DNA of 44,255 nucleotides from Prosthecobacter debontii (GCA_945905735.1 CAMDQC010000026.1:1-44255), one strand, 5' to 3'; positions 7,280 through 16,121 are shown, counted from the stretch's first letter. Made by a program: numbers and translations. Notes: generated from the letters alone by a model not told the origin.

Positions 7280-8128
7280 ATTGCGCTCCGTTCGTCTCTG
7301 GTGGCGTTTTTCATTTTAATCTCCGCACAGGCTCAGGTGCCCGTGGCGGTCGCTCCGATTTACGCGGAAGCGAAGGCCGCTCTGGATTCCCGCGAGTTTA
7401 CGGAAGCGGCTCGCATCCTTGATGAAGCGCTCGCCAAACTCCCGCCGGACACCGCCGGTCTAGCGTTGCTGCACCTCACGCTCGGCACTGCGCGACTGCG
7501 TTCCAATGAGCCCGAAAAGGCCATCGCTCCTCTCGAAAAAGCCGCCGCGAACGATCCATCTGCGCTCCCACTGCTTGCAGACGCACTACGCGGAGTAGGC
7601 CGTGCCGACGACGCCCGCCGCACTTACGAAAAGGCTGCGACTGGCGATACAGTGAACGCAAAATACTCCCGCGCACGAATCGCCCAGCTCGACTCCTCCA
7701 CGGAAAAAGACGCGCTTAAAGCGGCAGCTTCCGCCTTCACTGCTGCCGACGCCTTCGCCGCCCTTGGCGATGAAGACCCGACCTATCTCGACGAAGCCAC
7801 GGCTATCTACGAAACCATCGCTCGCAACAAACAATGGCGCGGCGAAGCCACGGCCCGCGCGGTCTATTCTCTCGGCGAAGTTCAGCGCCAAAAGAAGGCA
7901 CTCCCCGAAGCCATCGCCTATTACCAGCGTTGCTTCGTCTCGTGGGCGCGCTACCCGGCCTGGTGTGCGCGGGCCTACCTTCGAGCATCCGAGTCTTTCG
8001 AGGCTCTAGGCCGCCGCCCCGAGGCCATCGCCCACCTCCGCGAGTTGCTCCGCAAGCGGGATAAATACAGCCGTTTCCCCGAGTTCGAGGAAGCCGAGAA
8101 GCGCCTCCGCGCATGGGGCGAGCAGTAG
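7271..8128 (+). CDS. exported tetratricopeptide-repeat protein
   Basis: 285-aa protein with a Sec-type signal peptide (KIALRSSLVAFFILISAQAQ, predicted cleavage after AQA). Helical repeats follow: AKAALDSREFTEAARILDEALAKLP, LHLTLGTARLRSNEPEKAIAPLEKAAAND, LLADALRGVGRADDARRTYEKAA, and further C-terminal units (YSLGEVQRQKKALPEAIAYYQRCF; ASESFEALGRRPEAIAHLRELLRK). These have the 34-residue TPR pattern (W/L-G-Y-A-P), so it is probably a periplasmic protein-protein interaction scaffold. ATG 7271 is the only one of the three ATGs from repeat copy A that is in frame. No Shine-Dalgarno is visible because the repeat occupies that region. Confidence 0.85.
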   Translation: MTKIALRSSLVAFFILISAQAQVPVAVAPIYAEAKAALDSREFTEAARILDEALAKLPPDTAGLALLHLTLGTARLRSNEPEKAIAPLEKAAANDPSALPLLADALRGVGRADDARRTYEKAATGDTVNAKYSRARIAQLDSSTEKDALKAAASAFTAADAFAALGDEDPTYLDEATAIYETIARNKQWRGEATARAVYSLGEVQRQKKALPEAIAYYQRCFVSWARYPAWCARAYLRASESFEALGRRPEAIAHLRELLRKRDKYSRFPEFEEAEKRLRAWGEQ

Positions 8129-8185
8129 GTCACTACACGCGACTCGCCAACACGCCGCCCGCCGCGTGCAACCATCCTCACCGGA

Positions 8186-8240
8186 GGAGTCGCCGCTAAA
8201 AGGCGGCGAGCATTGGCGCTCGCTGCAAGCCGCTAGAGTG
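8186..8240 (+). repeat. REP-like segment with two mutually exclusive hairpins
   Basis: Hairpin 1 is TCGCCGC (8190-8196) with GCGGCGA (8203-8209), loop TAAAAG. Hairpin 2 is GCGAGC (8206-8211) with GCTCGC (8218-8223). They share 8206-8209, so both cannot form together. Neither is followed by a T run, so a simple terminator is unlikely. The segment is intergenic, between the TPR gene and the reductase. Confidence 0.55.
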
Positions 8241-8297
8241 ACGCCGGTTCCACTCGCCGCTTTACCCCGCGCCGATTCCCGACTAACGCCCGCTGCG

Positions 8298-9482
8298 ATG
8301 AAATACCGTCGCTTTGGCCGAACGAATATCGAGATGCCCGTCTTCTCCTGCGGGGGGATGCGCTACCAGCAGTCGTGGGACGACGTTGCGCCGGAGACGG
8401 TGGAGGAAAAGGGGCAGCGCAACCTCGAAGAAACCATCCTCCGCGCGCTGAAAGTCGGCATCAACCACATCGAAACCGCACGCGGCTACGGCAGCAGCGA
8501 GATGCAGCTCGGGTGGATTCTCCCGCGTCTCCCTCGCGAGAAAATGACGGTGCAAACGAAGGTCGCGCCTTTCACCACGGCGCGGGAGTTTCGCGAGACG
8601 TTCGAGAAATCCATGAGCTACCTAAAGCTCGACCACGTCGAACTGCTCTCGCTCCACGGCATCAATAACGCCGAGCTGCTCGACTGGTCGCTGCGCAAAG
8701 GCGGATGCCTCGAAGAAGCACAGAAGCTCCGGCGCGAAGGCCGCTGCAAGCACATCGGCTTCAGCACGCACGCCACCACGGACCTCATCGTGAAGGCCAT
8801 CGAATCCGACGCTTTCGACTACGTGAACTTGCACTGGTATTTCGTGAACGAACTCAACTGGCCCGCCGTCCAAGCGGCAGCGGCGCACGACATGGGCGTC
8901 TTCATCATTTCGCCCAACGACAAAGGCGGCAAACTCTACAGCCCGCCCGCTTCGCTCCGCGAAATGTGCGCGCCGCTCTCGCCGATGCAGTGGAACGATC
9001 TCTGGACGCTCTCGCGCCCCGAAGTCCACACACTCAGCGTCGGCGCGTCGTGCCCCGGCGATTTCGACGAACACCTCGCCGCCCTCGCGCACTACGACCG
9101 CGCCGCGGAACTCACCGCGCCCATCGCGCAACGTCTGCGTGCAGAAATGGAGCGCATCCTCGGTGCAGACTGGTGCGCTCGCTGGCCGGAAGGACTGCCG
9201 AATTACGAGGCCATCCCCGGCCAGATCAACGTGCAAGAAATCGCCCGCCTCTACACCTACGCACGCGGCCTCGGCCTCACCGATTGGGGGAAAATGCGCT
9301 ACAACCTCCTCGGCGGCGCAGGCGGGCATTGGTTCCCCGGAGAAATGGCGCTAGATTTCGACGCCGCTGCGATGGAGAAAGCGTGTGCCGCTTCGCCTTT
9401 TGCCAACCGCATCCCCGCAATGCTGCGTGAAGCCCACGAACTCCTCCTCGACGCGCCAAAGAAACGCCTGAGCCAAAGCTGA
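8298..9482 (+). CDS. aldo/keto reductase family protein
   Basis: Predicted NADPH-dependent oxidoreductase with an AKR TIM barrel. From ATG 8298 the protein (394 aa) opens with the family start MKYRRFGRTNIEMPVFSCGGMR. It contains the barrel strand with the catalytic Tyr (GINHIETARGYGSSEMQLG; Glu replaces the usual catalytic-site Asp before TA), the Lys strand (MTVQTKVAPF) and the His strand (DHVELLSLHGIN). The C-terminal third (about 275-394) is longer than a bare AKR barrel and includes an LYTYARGLGL...WGKMRYNLLGGAG helical region without the cysteines seen in ferredoxin-type versions. The frame is open back to 8166, but that part overlaps the REP-like segment and lacks AKR similarity. PVC genomes carry many such AKRs; the substrate is unknown. 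Confidence 0.88.
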   Translation: MKYRRFGRTNIEMPVFSCGGMRYQQSWDDVAPETVEEKGQRNLEETILRALKVGINHIETARGYGSSEMQLGWILPRLPREKMTVQTKVAPFTTAREFRETFEKSMSYLKLDHVELLSLHGINNAELLDWSLRKGGCLEEAQKLRREGRCKHIGFSTHATTDLIVKAIESDAFDYVNLHWYFVNELNWPAVQAAAAHDMGVFIISPNDKGGKLYSPPASLREMCAPLSPMQWNDLWTLSRPEVHTLSVGASCPGDFDEHLAALAHYDRAAELTAPIAQRLRAEMERILGADWCARWPEGLPNYEAIPGQINVQEIARLYTYARGLGLTDWGKMRYNLLGGAGGHWFPGEMALDFDAAAMEKACAASPFANRIPAMLREAHELLLDAPKKRLSQS

Positions 9483-9491
9483 ACACACACC

Positions 9492-9917
9492 ATGACTCCA
9501 CTCGAAGCACACCAAGCCGCCGCAGACACCATTCGCAGAGCCAAGTTCCCCATGCTCGCCACCGTAGATGCCGCCGGGCAGCCACACCTCCGCCCCGTCT
9601 CGCCCGTCCGCGTGGACGGCTTCCGCATCTACATCGCCAATCTCCGCCGCTACGGCAAAACCGCCGAACTCGCGGCAAATCCACGCTGCGAAGTCTGCTA
9701 CCTCGACGACCAGCACGACCAAGTCCGCATCACCGGCAACGCCACCATCGTCACCGATGCCGACACGCTGCGGGCCATCTGGGAAAGCAATCCCCTGCTC
9801 CGCAAATACCTCGGCACTCCAGAAAACCCCGAGCTGATCATCTACCTCGTCGAGCCCGAGCGCGTGCGCTTCATGCGCGAATGGGCGCTCGACTACATCG
9901 AAGTGCCACAGCCCTAA
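9492..9917 (+). CDS. pyridoxamine-5'-phosphate-oxidase-like flavin-binding protein
   Basis: 141-aa single-domain split-barrel protein of the PNPOx-like superfamily. The N-terminal pattern is AADTIRRAKFPMLATVDAAGQPHLRPVSPVRVDGFRIYIA, in which 'LAT...G-PH-RPVS' is the cofactor-contact strand pair. It then has KTAELAANPRCEVCYLDDQHDQVRITGNATIV. The length fits the general-stress-protein-26 type rather than true PdxH. These proteins bind FMN or F420; which one cannot be told here. It starts 9 nt after the reductase stop, so the two are probably co-transcribed, and a redox pairing is plausible (inference). Confidence 0.87.
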   Translation: MTPLEAHQAAADTIRRAKFPMLATVDAAGQPHLRPVSPVRVDGFRIYIANLRRYGKTAELAANPRCEVCYLDDQHDQVRITGNATIVTDADTLRAIWESNPLLRKYLGTPENPELIIYLVEPERVRFMREWALDYIEVPQP

Positions 9918-10144
9918 TCCCGGGGTTGATGGCAGGGAAATGCCGAAAAGCGGGGGTCTTTGTCCTGCTTTTACCAGACCGGGATGAAAGGGAAAACGCG
10001 TCCGAAATCATGCCGATGCGTGAGCAAGAATGCGTCCCGCTTACACTTCGGAAACACGCGAGTGCCTGATGCTCTACTCTAACTCTTGTAGGTGAATCGA
10101 CCGTCCGCCTTGTCACCGCGCGGCATCAGCCCTAGACCCATCCT
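9918..10144. other. intergenic, 227 bp
   Basis: Between the PNPOx-like gene and the HsdM stub. I see no open frame with coding character, no clear terminator and no repeat. It could hold the former promoter of the type I methylase gene. Confidence 0.5.
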
Positions 10145-10204
10145 ATGCCTCCGAAAACGAAGCCAAATAAAGACACCTTCACCGCCACCATCGGCTTTGA
10201 GGCC
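10145..10204 (+). pseudogene. HsdM N-terminal stub (type I methyltransferase)
   Basis: The first ~20 codons from ATG 10145 read MPPKTKPNKDTFTATIGFEA. The closing TATIGFEA resembles the conserved start of type I N6-adenine methylase (HsdM) proteins, which continue with a 'KLWxAADxLRxNMDxAEYKHVVLGL' stretch. Here that continuation is missing: after GFEA the sequence turns into structured repeat DNA. The frame stays open to 10618, but with repeat-derived residues only. I read it as the left end of a deleted hsdM. An internal piece of HsdR at 15595 supports this. The match is short, so confidence is moderate. Confidence 0.55.
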
Positions 10205-10210
10205 ACCGCC

Positions 10211-10261
10211 ATGCGCGATAGCGCATCCTCTAAACGCGTAGCGATACTGCGGAGCCCGCAG
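10211..10261 (+). repeat. two tight hairpins (REP/BIME-like)
   Basis: ATGCGC-GATA-GCGCAT at 10211-10226 (perfect 6-bp stem, tetraloop) and CTGCGG-AGC-CCGCAG at 10247-10261 (perfect 6-bp stem, 3-nt loop). They start within seven bases of the point where the HsdM-like reading ends, so they may mark the deletion or insertion junction. Confidence 0.55.
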
Positions 10262-10380
10262 GGCAACCGATGGATCACCGCCGACAGCCGGAGCGAAGCA
10301 CAGACAGCCAGCCGCAGACTGCCCGCAGGTCGAGCGCAGCGAGGCGACTTCGTCGAATCCCACGGCGGCGCGGCGGAGTG

Positions 10381-10457
10381 CGAAGTCCGAAGTGCGAGGG
10401 TCGAAGTGAAGAAATCGCGCCCATTCGTCATTCGATATTCGTCATTCGCAATTCCCC
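10381..10457 (+). repeat. heptameric repeat array, copy B (about 11 units)
   Basis: The segment parses into consecutive 7-mers: CGAAGTC, CGAAGTG, CGAGGGT, CGAAGTG, AAGAAAT, CGCGCCC, ATTCGTC, ATTCGAT, ATTCGTC, ATTCGCA, ATTCCCC. The first half carries CGAA-type units and the second half their approximate complements (ATTCG). The right end shares 20 bp with the reverse complement of copy A (7246-7279). Confidence 0.75.
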
Positions 10458-10614
10458 CTGGCCCCGAGCACGCCGACACCTTCCGCCGCGACCTCCATCC
10501 CGACCGCTGTTCTTCGACATGGGCTATTCCCACGTCATTCTCAGTGGTGAGTGGAGAAACATCGCCATCCCGCCACCGAAGCCAACACGAAAGCCGCCGG
10601 CAAGGAGCTCAATC

Positions 10615-12615
10615 ATGAAATACACCATCACCCGCCGCCATTTCCTCTGCGCCACTGGAGCTACGCTCGTGCTACCATGGTTCGAATCGTCCGCCCAGAC
10701 GCCGGGCATCCCGCAGACTTTGAATCAACTCTGGGAGGGCTTTGCGGATCTCGACAAGACCACACCGCTCGAAGCAGAAGTCCTCAAGGAGTGGGAGCAG
10801 GATGGGGTGGTCTGCCGGGTCGTCCGCTATCAGGTCGGTATTTTCAAAGGAGCACCGTCGAGGGTCGCTGCGTTTTACGCCTTTCCGAAAGGGGGAACGA
10901 AACTGCCCGCGCTCGTCGAGATGCATGGCGGCGGGCAGTCGGCTTCGCTCAACAGCGTGGTGACTTACGCGAAGCGCGGTTATGCGGGCATTTCGATCAA
11001 TTGGGGCGGCAACAAGATGAGTCTCGGCCAGGAAACCTGGAGTGGGCCGCAGACCGACTGGGGCAAGCTCGACGCCACGCATCCGCCGCAGCGCAACAAG
11101 GCGAACCATTTTGCGGGCTCGCTCACGCCGGATGAATACACGCTCGACGCGGTCGAGTCGCCGCGGAATAGCAATTGGTTTCTCGTGCTGATGGCTGCGC
11201 GCCGCGCCATCACTTTTCTCGAACAGCAACCGGAAGTGGACGCGACGCGCATCGGTGCGCATGGGCATTCGATGGGCGGAAAGCTCACGACCAATCTAGC
11301 GGGAATCGACAGGCGGATCAAAGCGGCGGTGCCGTCGTGCGGAGGCTCGGGAGACCTGGTGGAAAGCGAAGCCGTGGTGCCCGGCGGGAGCAGAACGAAG
11401 CGCACGGCCATGGAACTGGCCTGCGTTTCCGACAATGCCTACATCCCGCTCATCACCTGCCCGGTGCTCTGGCTTTCGCCCACCAACGACTTTCACGCGC
11501 ACATCGACAACATGGCGTGGAACTGGCGCAACGTGCCCGATGACCGCGTGCGCTTCAGCATTTCCCCGCACCTGAATCACCGCCACACGGACGAGCACGC
11601 CATCACCGAATACCTGTGGTTCGAGGAGCACTTGAAAGGCGTTGCATTCAAGATGCCCCGGACGCCGCAGATGGCGCTGGAACTCAAGACCGCCGGCGGC
11701 GTCCCGCAGATCACCGTCACGCCGGACGACTCGCAGCCTGTGCGGCGGGTGGACATCTACTACTCGCTCGACCCGCATGCGCTGACGCGCTTCTGGCGCG
11801 ATGCGAAGGCCGTGAAGGCCGGCAGGGAATGGAAGGCGGAATGCCCGGTGATGAATCTTGAGCAACCGATCTTCGCCTTCGCGAATGTGATCTATGAAAC
11901 TCCGGCGCCATACCGGACCGGACCGCAGAAGGCGGGGCAGGGAAGCAGCGGCACCTTTGCCATCAGCTCCCGGATGCTCTCTGCCGGACCTGTGCAGTTG
12001 CAGGCGGCCCGGGTGAAGGCGACGGACAAGCCGGATCGGCTGATCGACGACGGCACGCGCGGCTGGCACGACTGGTATCTGCTGAACTGGGGACATCCGC
12101 CCTTGTGGACGGCCACGACTCGCAAGCTGAAGGACGCCAAATGGCGCGGCCCCGACGGCGCGACGCTGCACTTTGAAATCAAGTGCCAGACCGACAACCA
12201 GCTCGTGATCACCTTCAACTGCAATGCGTGGGGAGCGATGATTCCAGGCAAGCCCGCTGTGGACTACGCGGCGATCAAGGAACTGAAAGGTTCCGCCGAG
12301 TGGCAGACCGTATCCGTGAAACTGAACGAACTCGTCGCCACCGATCCAAAGGTGACGGCGCCGCTTGCCAATTGGCAGACCGTCACCGAGTTCAGCATCA
12401 GCCCCACCGGCACGACGGTGAAAGACGGCCAGAAAGTGAAAGTGGACGGCAAGGCCTGGCAGGGTCCGCGGGAAATCCGGAACCTGCGCTGGGAAGGCGG
12501 AGAGTATTCGCAGCAAAAGCCCGTCGATGCCGCGCTGAGTGCGGAGGAACCCCAAAAGAACTTCAACGACGCCATCAAGAAGTCGCTGGAGCAGGAGAAG
12601 CTGGATCGAAAATAA
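10615..12615 (+). CDS. exported alpha/beta-hydrolase (acetyl-esterase / dienelactone-hydrolase type)
   Basis: 666-aa exported hydrolase. The start at ATG 10615 is backed by AAGGAG 8 nt upstream and by a Tat-like signal, TRRHFLCATGATLVLPW. The catalytic domain (about 55-345) has the oxyanion strand ALVEMHGGGQSA, nucleophile elbow IGAHGHSMGG (Ser219), a likely acid Asp292 (WLSPTNDFH) and candidate histidines at 319-324 (PHLNHRH), the order expected for the fold. The C-terminal half (about 365-640) has beta-sandwich character: an ITVTPDDSQPVRRVDIYYS module, then a second module around LHFEIKCQTDNQLVITFNCN. Such extra domains suggest a polysaccharide- or glycan-linked ester substrate (inference). 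The next gene starts 8 nt downstream. An upstream in-frame extension to 10270 runs through repeat DNA and is rejected. Confidence 0.85.
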   Translation: MKYTITRRHFLCATGATLVLPWFESSAQTPGIPQTLNQLWEGFADLDKTTPLEAEVLKEWEQDGVVCRVVRYQVGIFKGAPSRVAAFYAFPKGGTKLPALVEMHGGGQSASLNSVVTYAKRGYAGISINWGGNKMSLGQETWSGPQTDWGKLDATHPPQRNKANHFAGSLTPDEYTLDAVESPRNSNWFLVLMAARRAITFLEQQPEVDATRIGAHGHSMGGKLTTNLAGIDRRIKAAVPSCGGSGDLVESEAVVPGGSRTKRTAMELACVSDNAYIPLITCPVLWLSPTNDFHAHIDNMAWNWRNVPDDRVRFSISPHLNHRHTDEHAITEYLWFEEHLKGVAFKMPRTPQMALELKTAGGVPQITVTPDDSQPVRRVDIYYSLDPHALTRFWRDAKAVKAGREWKAECPVMNLEQPIFAFANVIYETPAPYRTGPQKAGQGSSGTFAISSRMLSAGPVQLQAARVKATDKPDRLIDDGTRGWHDWYLLNWGHPPLWTATTRKLKDAKWRGPDGATLHFEIKCQTDNQLVITFNCNAWGAMIPGKPAVDYAAIKELKGSAEWQTVSVKLNELVATDPKVTAPLANWQTVTEFSISPTGTTVKDGQKVKVDGKAWQGPREIRNLRWEGGEYSQQKPVDAALSAEEPQKNFNDAIKKSLEQEKLDRK

Positions 12616-12623
12616 CTGCGCGC

Positions 12624-15563
12624 TTGAAAATCGCCCCCGCAATCTTTGCTGCAGTCATCCTCCTGATGGCGATTGGCTCCGCGCACGCCATTGAACTGTC
12701 GGCTGACTCCTTCACGCTGAGATTCACCGTCGAGGGCCGACCGGATAGCTGCGTGCGGAAAGTCGATGGCACGGAGTTTCTGCCGAAAGGTCGTCCCGGC
12801 GAGGGTTTCTTTTTGAAGGGCGTGGACGGCGCGGCGGTGCGGCTTTCGAGCCTCTCACTGCTGCCCGATGGGCGCCTGCTCGCCGCCAATGCCGGGGGCT
12901 CGAAGAAGGTGCGATTTGCCGTCACGCACGGACAGCGGCATATCGCCTTTCGCATCGAGAGCGTGGAGGGAATCGCGCCGGAACAGTTCGAGTCGTTTCA
13001 CTTCAGCGCGCTGTCGAATCCGCAACTGCGCGTGCTGAATCTCGACTACATGACGCGGGCCGATAGCCGGCCCTACGGCGTGTTTGTGGACTGGTCCCAG
13101 TTCTGGCATCGCTCCGCGCAGGATCCGCTGGGCGGGTTTGTCCTTTATGAAAAAACCAGCGACGACGACGAGGATGAAACGCTGCTGCGACTCTGGGTCG
13201 AGGAGAAACTGCCGCATTCCAAGGTGACCGGTGAGTGGAATGTGGAACGCGCACGCTCGTGGATGAAAGAATGGCAGCGCCGGTTCGCGGACCGCACGCA
13301 GATGATTCTCGCGGGGCAGAGTCTCGCCGAGTTGCGCGAAGGTTTCGACTTCGCCAGCCGCGCGGGCATCCGGCAAATCTATCTCTTCACCGACACGTGG
13401 CGCCCGGACAAGTTCTGGCCCGTGATCGGGAAAAACTGGGAGGTGAACACGACGGTGTTCCCTCGCGGCGAAGCAGACCTGCGCGCGTTTGCCGAAGAGG
13501 TTCGAGGCAAGGGGATGTATTTGGCGCTCCATTATCTGAGCGGCGGAATCGGGATGAAGGACCCTATTTACGTCGGCCAAAAACCAGACCCGCGTCTGGC
13601 CGGATGGGGTGTCGGAATTCTCGCCAGTCCGCTCGGTGCCGCCGATACCACGATTTCATTTCGCCCCGGTCCGGGAGTGGAGCCGCCTGCCGAGCGACGT
13701 CTTCCATTTTTCAAGGAATCGCAATGGAACTGGCTGCGGGTGGGGACGGAGATTGTGCGGTTCGGCTCGATTGAGCGGCAAGCGGATGGCTCGTGGCTGC
13801 TCAAAGACTGCCGTCGTGCGCAAGGCTCGACGCACGCAGCCGCGCATCCGCAAGGCGAGGAAGCAGCGGGACTGTTCGCTTCCTACGGGCAGAATTTTGT
13901 CCCCGACAACGACTCCACATTGCTCCGCGAAGTCGCGGAAAACTACGCCGGCCTGCTCAACCGCTGTCTGATCGAGCATGTGGAGTTTGATGGCGCGGAG
14001 ATTCACGCGCACGAGGGGTTCTGGGGCTACCGAAAGTTTGCGACGCGTGTGTATGAGGCGCTGGTTCATCCGACGACCACGCATGACAGCACCGGCTCGC
14101 GGGCTGACTGCTGGTTCGAGTACCGGCTCAATTCATCGCAGCGACTGATGCGAGGAAGCTGCGCCTACACGCATGGAAACTACATCGTTCCCATCGCGCT
14201 GGCCTCGCTTTCCCGCTCCGCGAGCACGCTGCTCGACGCGCATTTTTTCCTCAGCCAGGGGAATCTCGGTGGCGCGCTCGGCATCGCCAAACCGGAGCCG
14301 ATGTTTGGCGTGACGCCGGCGATGCTCAAGGCCCACGGCTTGACCGATGCGTTCGTCGGCACGCTCGCGACTTGGAAGGAAGTCTGCGCCCGCCTTACCT
14401 CGGAGCAGCGTGCGCAGATCAACTCGTCATTTGCTTCTCCAAAGGGCGAGCGGTCCTTCCTTTTCAATCACCATCTCCAGTCGCCCGTGGTGCCGGTCGC
14501 TCGCAAAGTGCAGGATCGTTACGAGGTCGTGCCCACTCGAGTTCTGACGCGCAAAGCTGGCGACATCCTTTGGCAGAATGGCCAGGAACACGGCCCGGTT
14601 TCGCCGCGGCAATTTTTCCGGACCGGAGAATGCCTCGTCCTCGAAAATCCCGACGCCACGCAGTCAGTGCAATTCATCCTGCACGTTCTGCCAGCCTTCG
14701 ATTTCAACACGGAAGCCGTTTCCTCCACAGCGGCGCGCACGTCCACCGCAATCGCGAAGACCGCGACGGAGACATTCACCGAAGGCAACAGCACCGGCTC
14801 AGCGCAACCGGGCGCGAACGTCGTCGGCAACGTCTTGCTCCAGCCCGCCAGCACGAAAGCGATCCGCGCCGCCGGGCCAACGTCCGCGACCGTGGAAGGC
14901 GACGCACTCATTCTCACTGCGAGCAATCCGACCGGCAAAGTGCAACGCGAGGTGCAGCAACTCCCCGCGTGGAGCGTCGATGCCGATCTCTCATCGCGTC
15001 GAGGGCTGGGAATTTGGGTCACCGGCGACCGCAGCGGCGCGCTCCTGCTCATCGTGGTCGGGTCACGCGATTACATTGTACCGATTGATTTCGCCGGGCG
15101 CCGCTACATCGAAATCCCCAATGGCGAAGTGTCCTGGGCGCGCGGTGATTGGGGCTGGCGCATGGAGACGAAAAGCAACAACTACGGTCACGTCCGGCAG
15201 GTGAGAATCGGCTTCGGCCAACTCCCGCCGAACACCACCGCCACCGTGAAGATCGAGCGGTTGACCGCTCTCGGTGAGATACCCGCCTCCTTGCAAAATC
15301 CCACGGTGCATGTCGGCAACGGCCAACTCCGGATCCGAGGGGCCGTCCCCAGTGGTCATTTTGTGCGATATGACGGTGACGGCACGGCGACGATCTTTGA
15401 CGAAAACTGGCGGCAGCAGGGCGAACTCCCCGTCGGAAAAACCAACGCCACAATGCCGCATGGCTCCGTCACCCTCTCATTGAGCACCGAACAGCCACGC
15501 CCATGTCCTTGGCTGGATCTGCAAATCCTCACCACAAGCACCGCGATACACGTTGGCAAATAG
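12624..15563 (+). CDS. large exported protein, possible TIM-barrel glycosidase-like
   Basis: I do not recognise the family with confidence. From TTG 12624, 8 nt after the esterase stop, it encodes 979 residues with a Sec signal ([22 protein letters not shown]). An N-terminal beta-rich domain (about 20-215) is followed by a segment that reads like a TIM barrel: [34 protein letters not shown], then an acidic strand [29 protein letters not shown] with Asp/Glu in positions typical of catalytic acids. C-terminal modules (about 700-979) are beta-rich with Ser/Thr/Ala linkers and may bind carbohydrate. Tight spacing to the esterase implies joint action on one extracellular substrate. The frame extends upstream to 12183 but overlaps the esterase in another frame and lacks a signal there. 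Confidence 0.7.
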   Translation: MKIAPAIFAAVILLMAIGSAHAIELSADSFTLRFTVEGRPDSCVRKVDGTEFLPKGRPGEGFFLKGVDGAAVRLSSLSLLPDGRLLAANAGGSKKVRFAVTHGQRHIAFRIESVEGIAPEQFESFHFSALSNPQLRVLNLDYMTRADSRPYGVFVDWSQFWHRSAQDPLGGFVLYEKTSDDDEDETLLRLWVEEKLPHSKVTGEWNVERARSWMKEWQRRFADRTQMILAGQSLAELREGFDFASRAGIRQIYLFTDTWRPDKFWPVIGKNWEVNTTVFPRGEADLRAFAEEVRGKGMYLALHYLSGGIGMKDPIYVGQKPDPRLAGWGVGILASPLGAADTTISFRPGPGVEPPAERRLPFFKESQWNWLRVGTEIVRFGSIERQADGSWLLKDCRRAQGSTHAAAHPQGEEAAGLFASYGQNFVPDNDSTLLREVAENYAGLLNRCLIEHVEFDGAEIHAHEGFWGYRKFATRVYEALVHPTTTHDSTGSRADCWFEYRLNSSQRLMRGSCAYTHGNYIVPIALASLSRSASTLLDAHFFLSQGNLGGALGIAKPEPMFGVTPAMLKAHGLTDAFVGTLATWKEVCARLTSEQRAQINSSFASPKGERSFLFNHHLQSPVVPVARKVQDRYEVVPTRVLTRKAGDILWQNGQEHGPVSPRQFFRTGECLVLENPDATQSVQFILHVLPAFDFNTEAVSSTAARTSTAIAKTATETFTEGNSTGSAQPGANVVGNVLLQPASTKAIRAAGPTSATVEGDALILTASNPTGKVQREVQQLPAWSVDADLSSRRGLGIWVTGDRSGALLLIVVGSRDYIVPIDFAGRRYIEIPNGEVSWARGDWGWRMETKSNNYGHVRQVRIGFGQLPPNTTATVKIERLTALGEIPASLQNPTVHVGNGQLRIRGAVPSGHFVRYDGDGTATIFDENWRQQGELPVGKTNATMPHGSVTLSLSTEQPRPCPWLDLQILTTSTAIHVGK

Positions 15564-15594
15564 TCCAACCGGTAGCGACACGTAAGGGTCCGGT

Positions 15595-15795
15595 TTGCCG
15601 AATGCGTCGTTCATCGGCTTCACCGGGACGCCCATCGAAAAGACGGACGCGAACACGCGGGCGGTCTTTGGCGATTACATCAGCATCTACGACATCCAGC
15701 GCGCCGTCGCCGACAAGGCCACGGTGCCGATCTATTATGAGAGCCGCATTTCCAAGCTGAGCCTGAACGCCGCCGAACTGCCGGCTGAAACGATG
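15595..15795 (+). pseudogene. internal fragment of type I restriction enzyme HsdR
   Basis: About 65 residues beginning [15 protein letters not shown] and continuing through [37 protein letters not shown]. This is a strongly conserved stretch of HsdR: the 'GFTGTPI' helicase motif and the following 'VFGDYI..YD...[15 protein letters not shown]' block. An in-frame stop (TAA 15583-15585) lies just upstream and the similarity fades near residue 65, before tRNA-Ala, so both ends are missing. HsdR is normally about 1,000 residues. The piece is too short to work and is a relic of a type I restriction-modification locus. Confidence 0.88.
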
Positions 15796-15840
15796 CTGGC
15801 CGCGCCAAACCCGTGTCCGAGTGAACCGTTATTTCAAAAA

Positions 15841-15916
<76 letters not shown>

Positions 15917-15938
15917 TTTCCTGACTGACGCGACGCGT

Positions 15939-15967
15939 AATAAAGTCGCGAGCCCACAAATCGTCAA
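15939..15967 (-). promoter_or_regulatory. probable sigma-70 promoter of tRNA-Ala
   Basis: On the minus strand TTGACG (15962-15967) and TTTATT (15939-15944) are separated by 17 bp. The -10 ends 22 nt before the tRNA 5' end. TTGACG matches the -35 consensus at 5 of 6 positions; TTTATT matches the -10 at 4 of 6. Confidence 0.55.
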
Positions 15968-16060
15968 GCTTGTCGGGGGTGCAATTTTTAGGAGGCCATG
16001 AAAAACGTCAGCCGAGGGCCGTAATCCGCAGGGCAATCCGAGCGCGCAGGCGCTTCGATT

Positions 16061-16088
16061 TTGACCGGCGGAGATTCTAATTTACATC
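16061..16088 (+). promoter_or_regulatory. possible promoter of tRNA-Gln
   Basis: TTGACC at 16061-16066 is followed after 16 bp by TACATC (16083-16088), about 33 nt upstream of the tRNA. The -35 is good and the -10 poor, so this is tentative. Confidence 0.3.
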
Positions 16089-16121
16089 CGCAACCATCCG
16101 CCTACGTTCCCGGCCCGCGAC

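Larger units (their letters stand above)
10205..10614. other. structured, repeat-rich non-coding segment
   Basis: 410 bp between the HsdM stub and the esterase start. It holds two tight hairpins (10211-10226 and 10247-10261) and the heptameric repeat array at 10381-10457. The remainder to 10614 shows no convincing coding signal. The esterase Shine-Dalgarno (AAGGAG, 10602-10607) lies at its end. Confidence 0.6.

Noticed and set aside
8166..8297. N-terminal extension of the aldo/keto reductase
   Set aside because: It spans the REP-like hairpins and has no AKR similarity; the family start falls at 8298.
10381..10457. CRISPR array
   Set aside because: The units are 7 bp with no spacers.
10270..10614. 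Upstream extension of the esterase
   Set aside because: The sequence is repeat-derived; ATG 10615 has a Shine-Dalgarno and a Tat-like signal.
12183..12623. Upstream extension of the 979-aa protein
   Set aside because: It overlaps the end of the esterase in another frame and lacks a signal peptide; TTG 12624 is directly followed by one.
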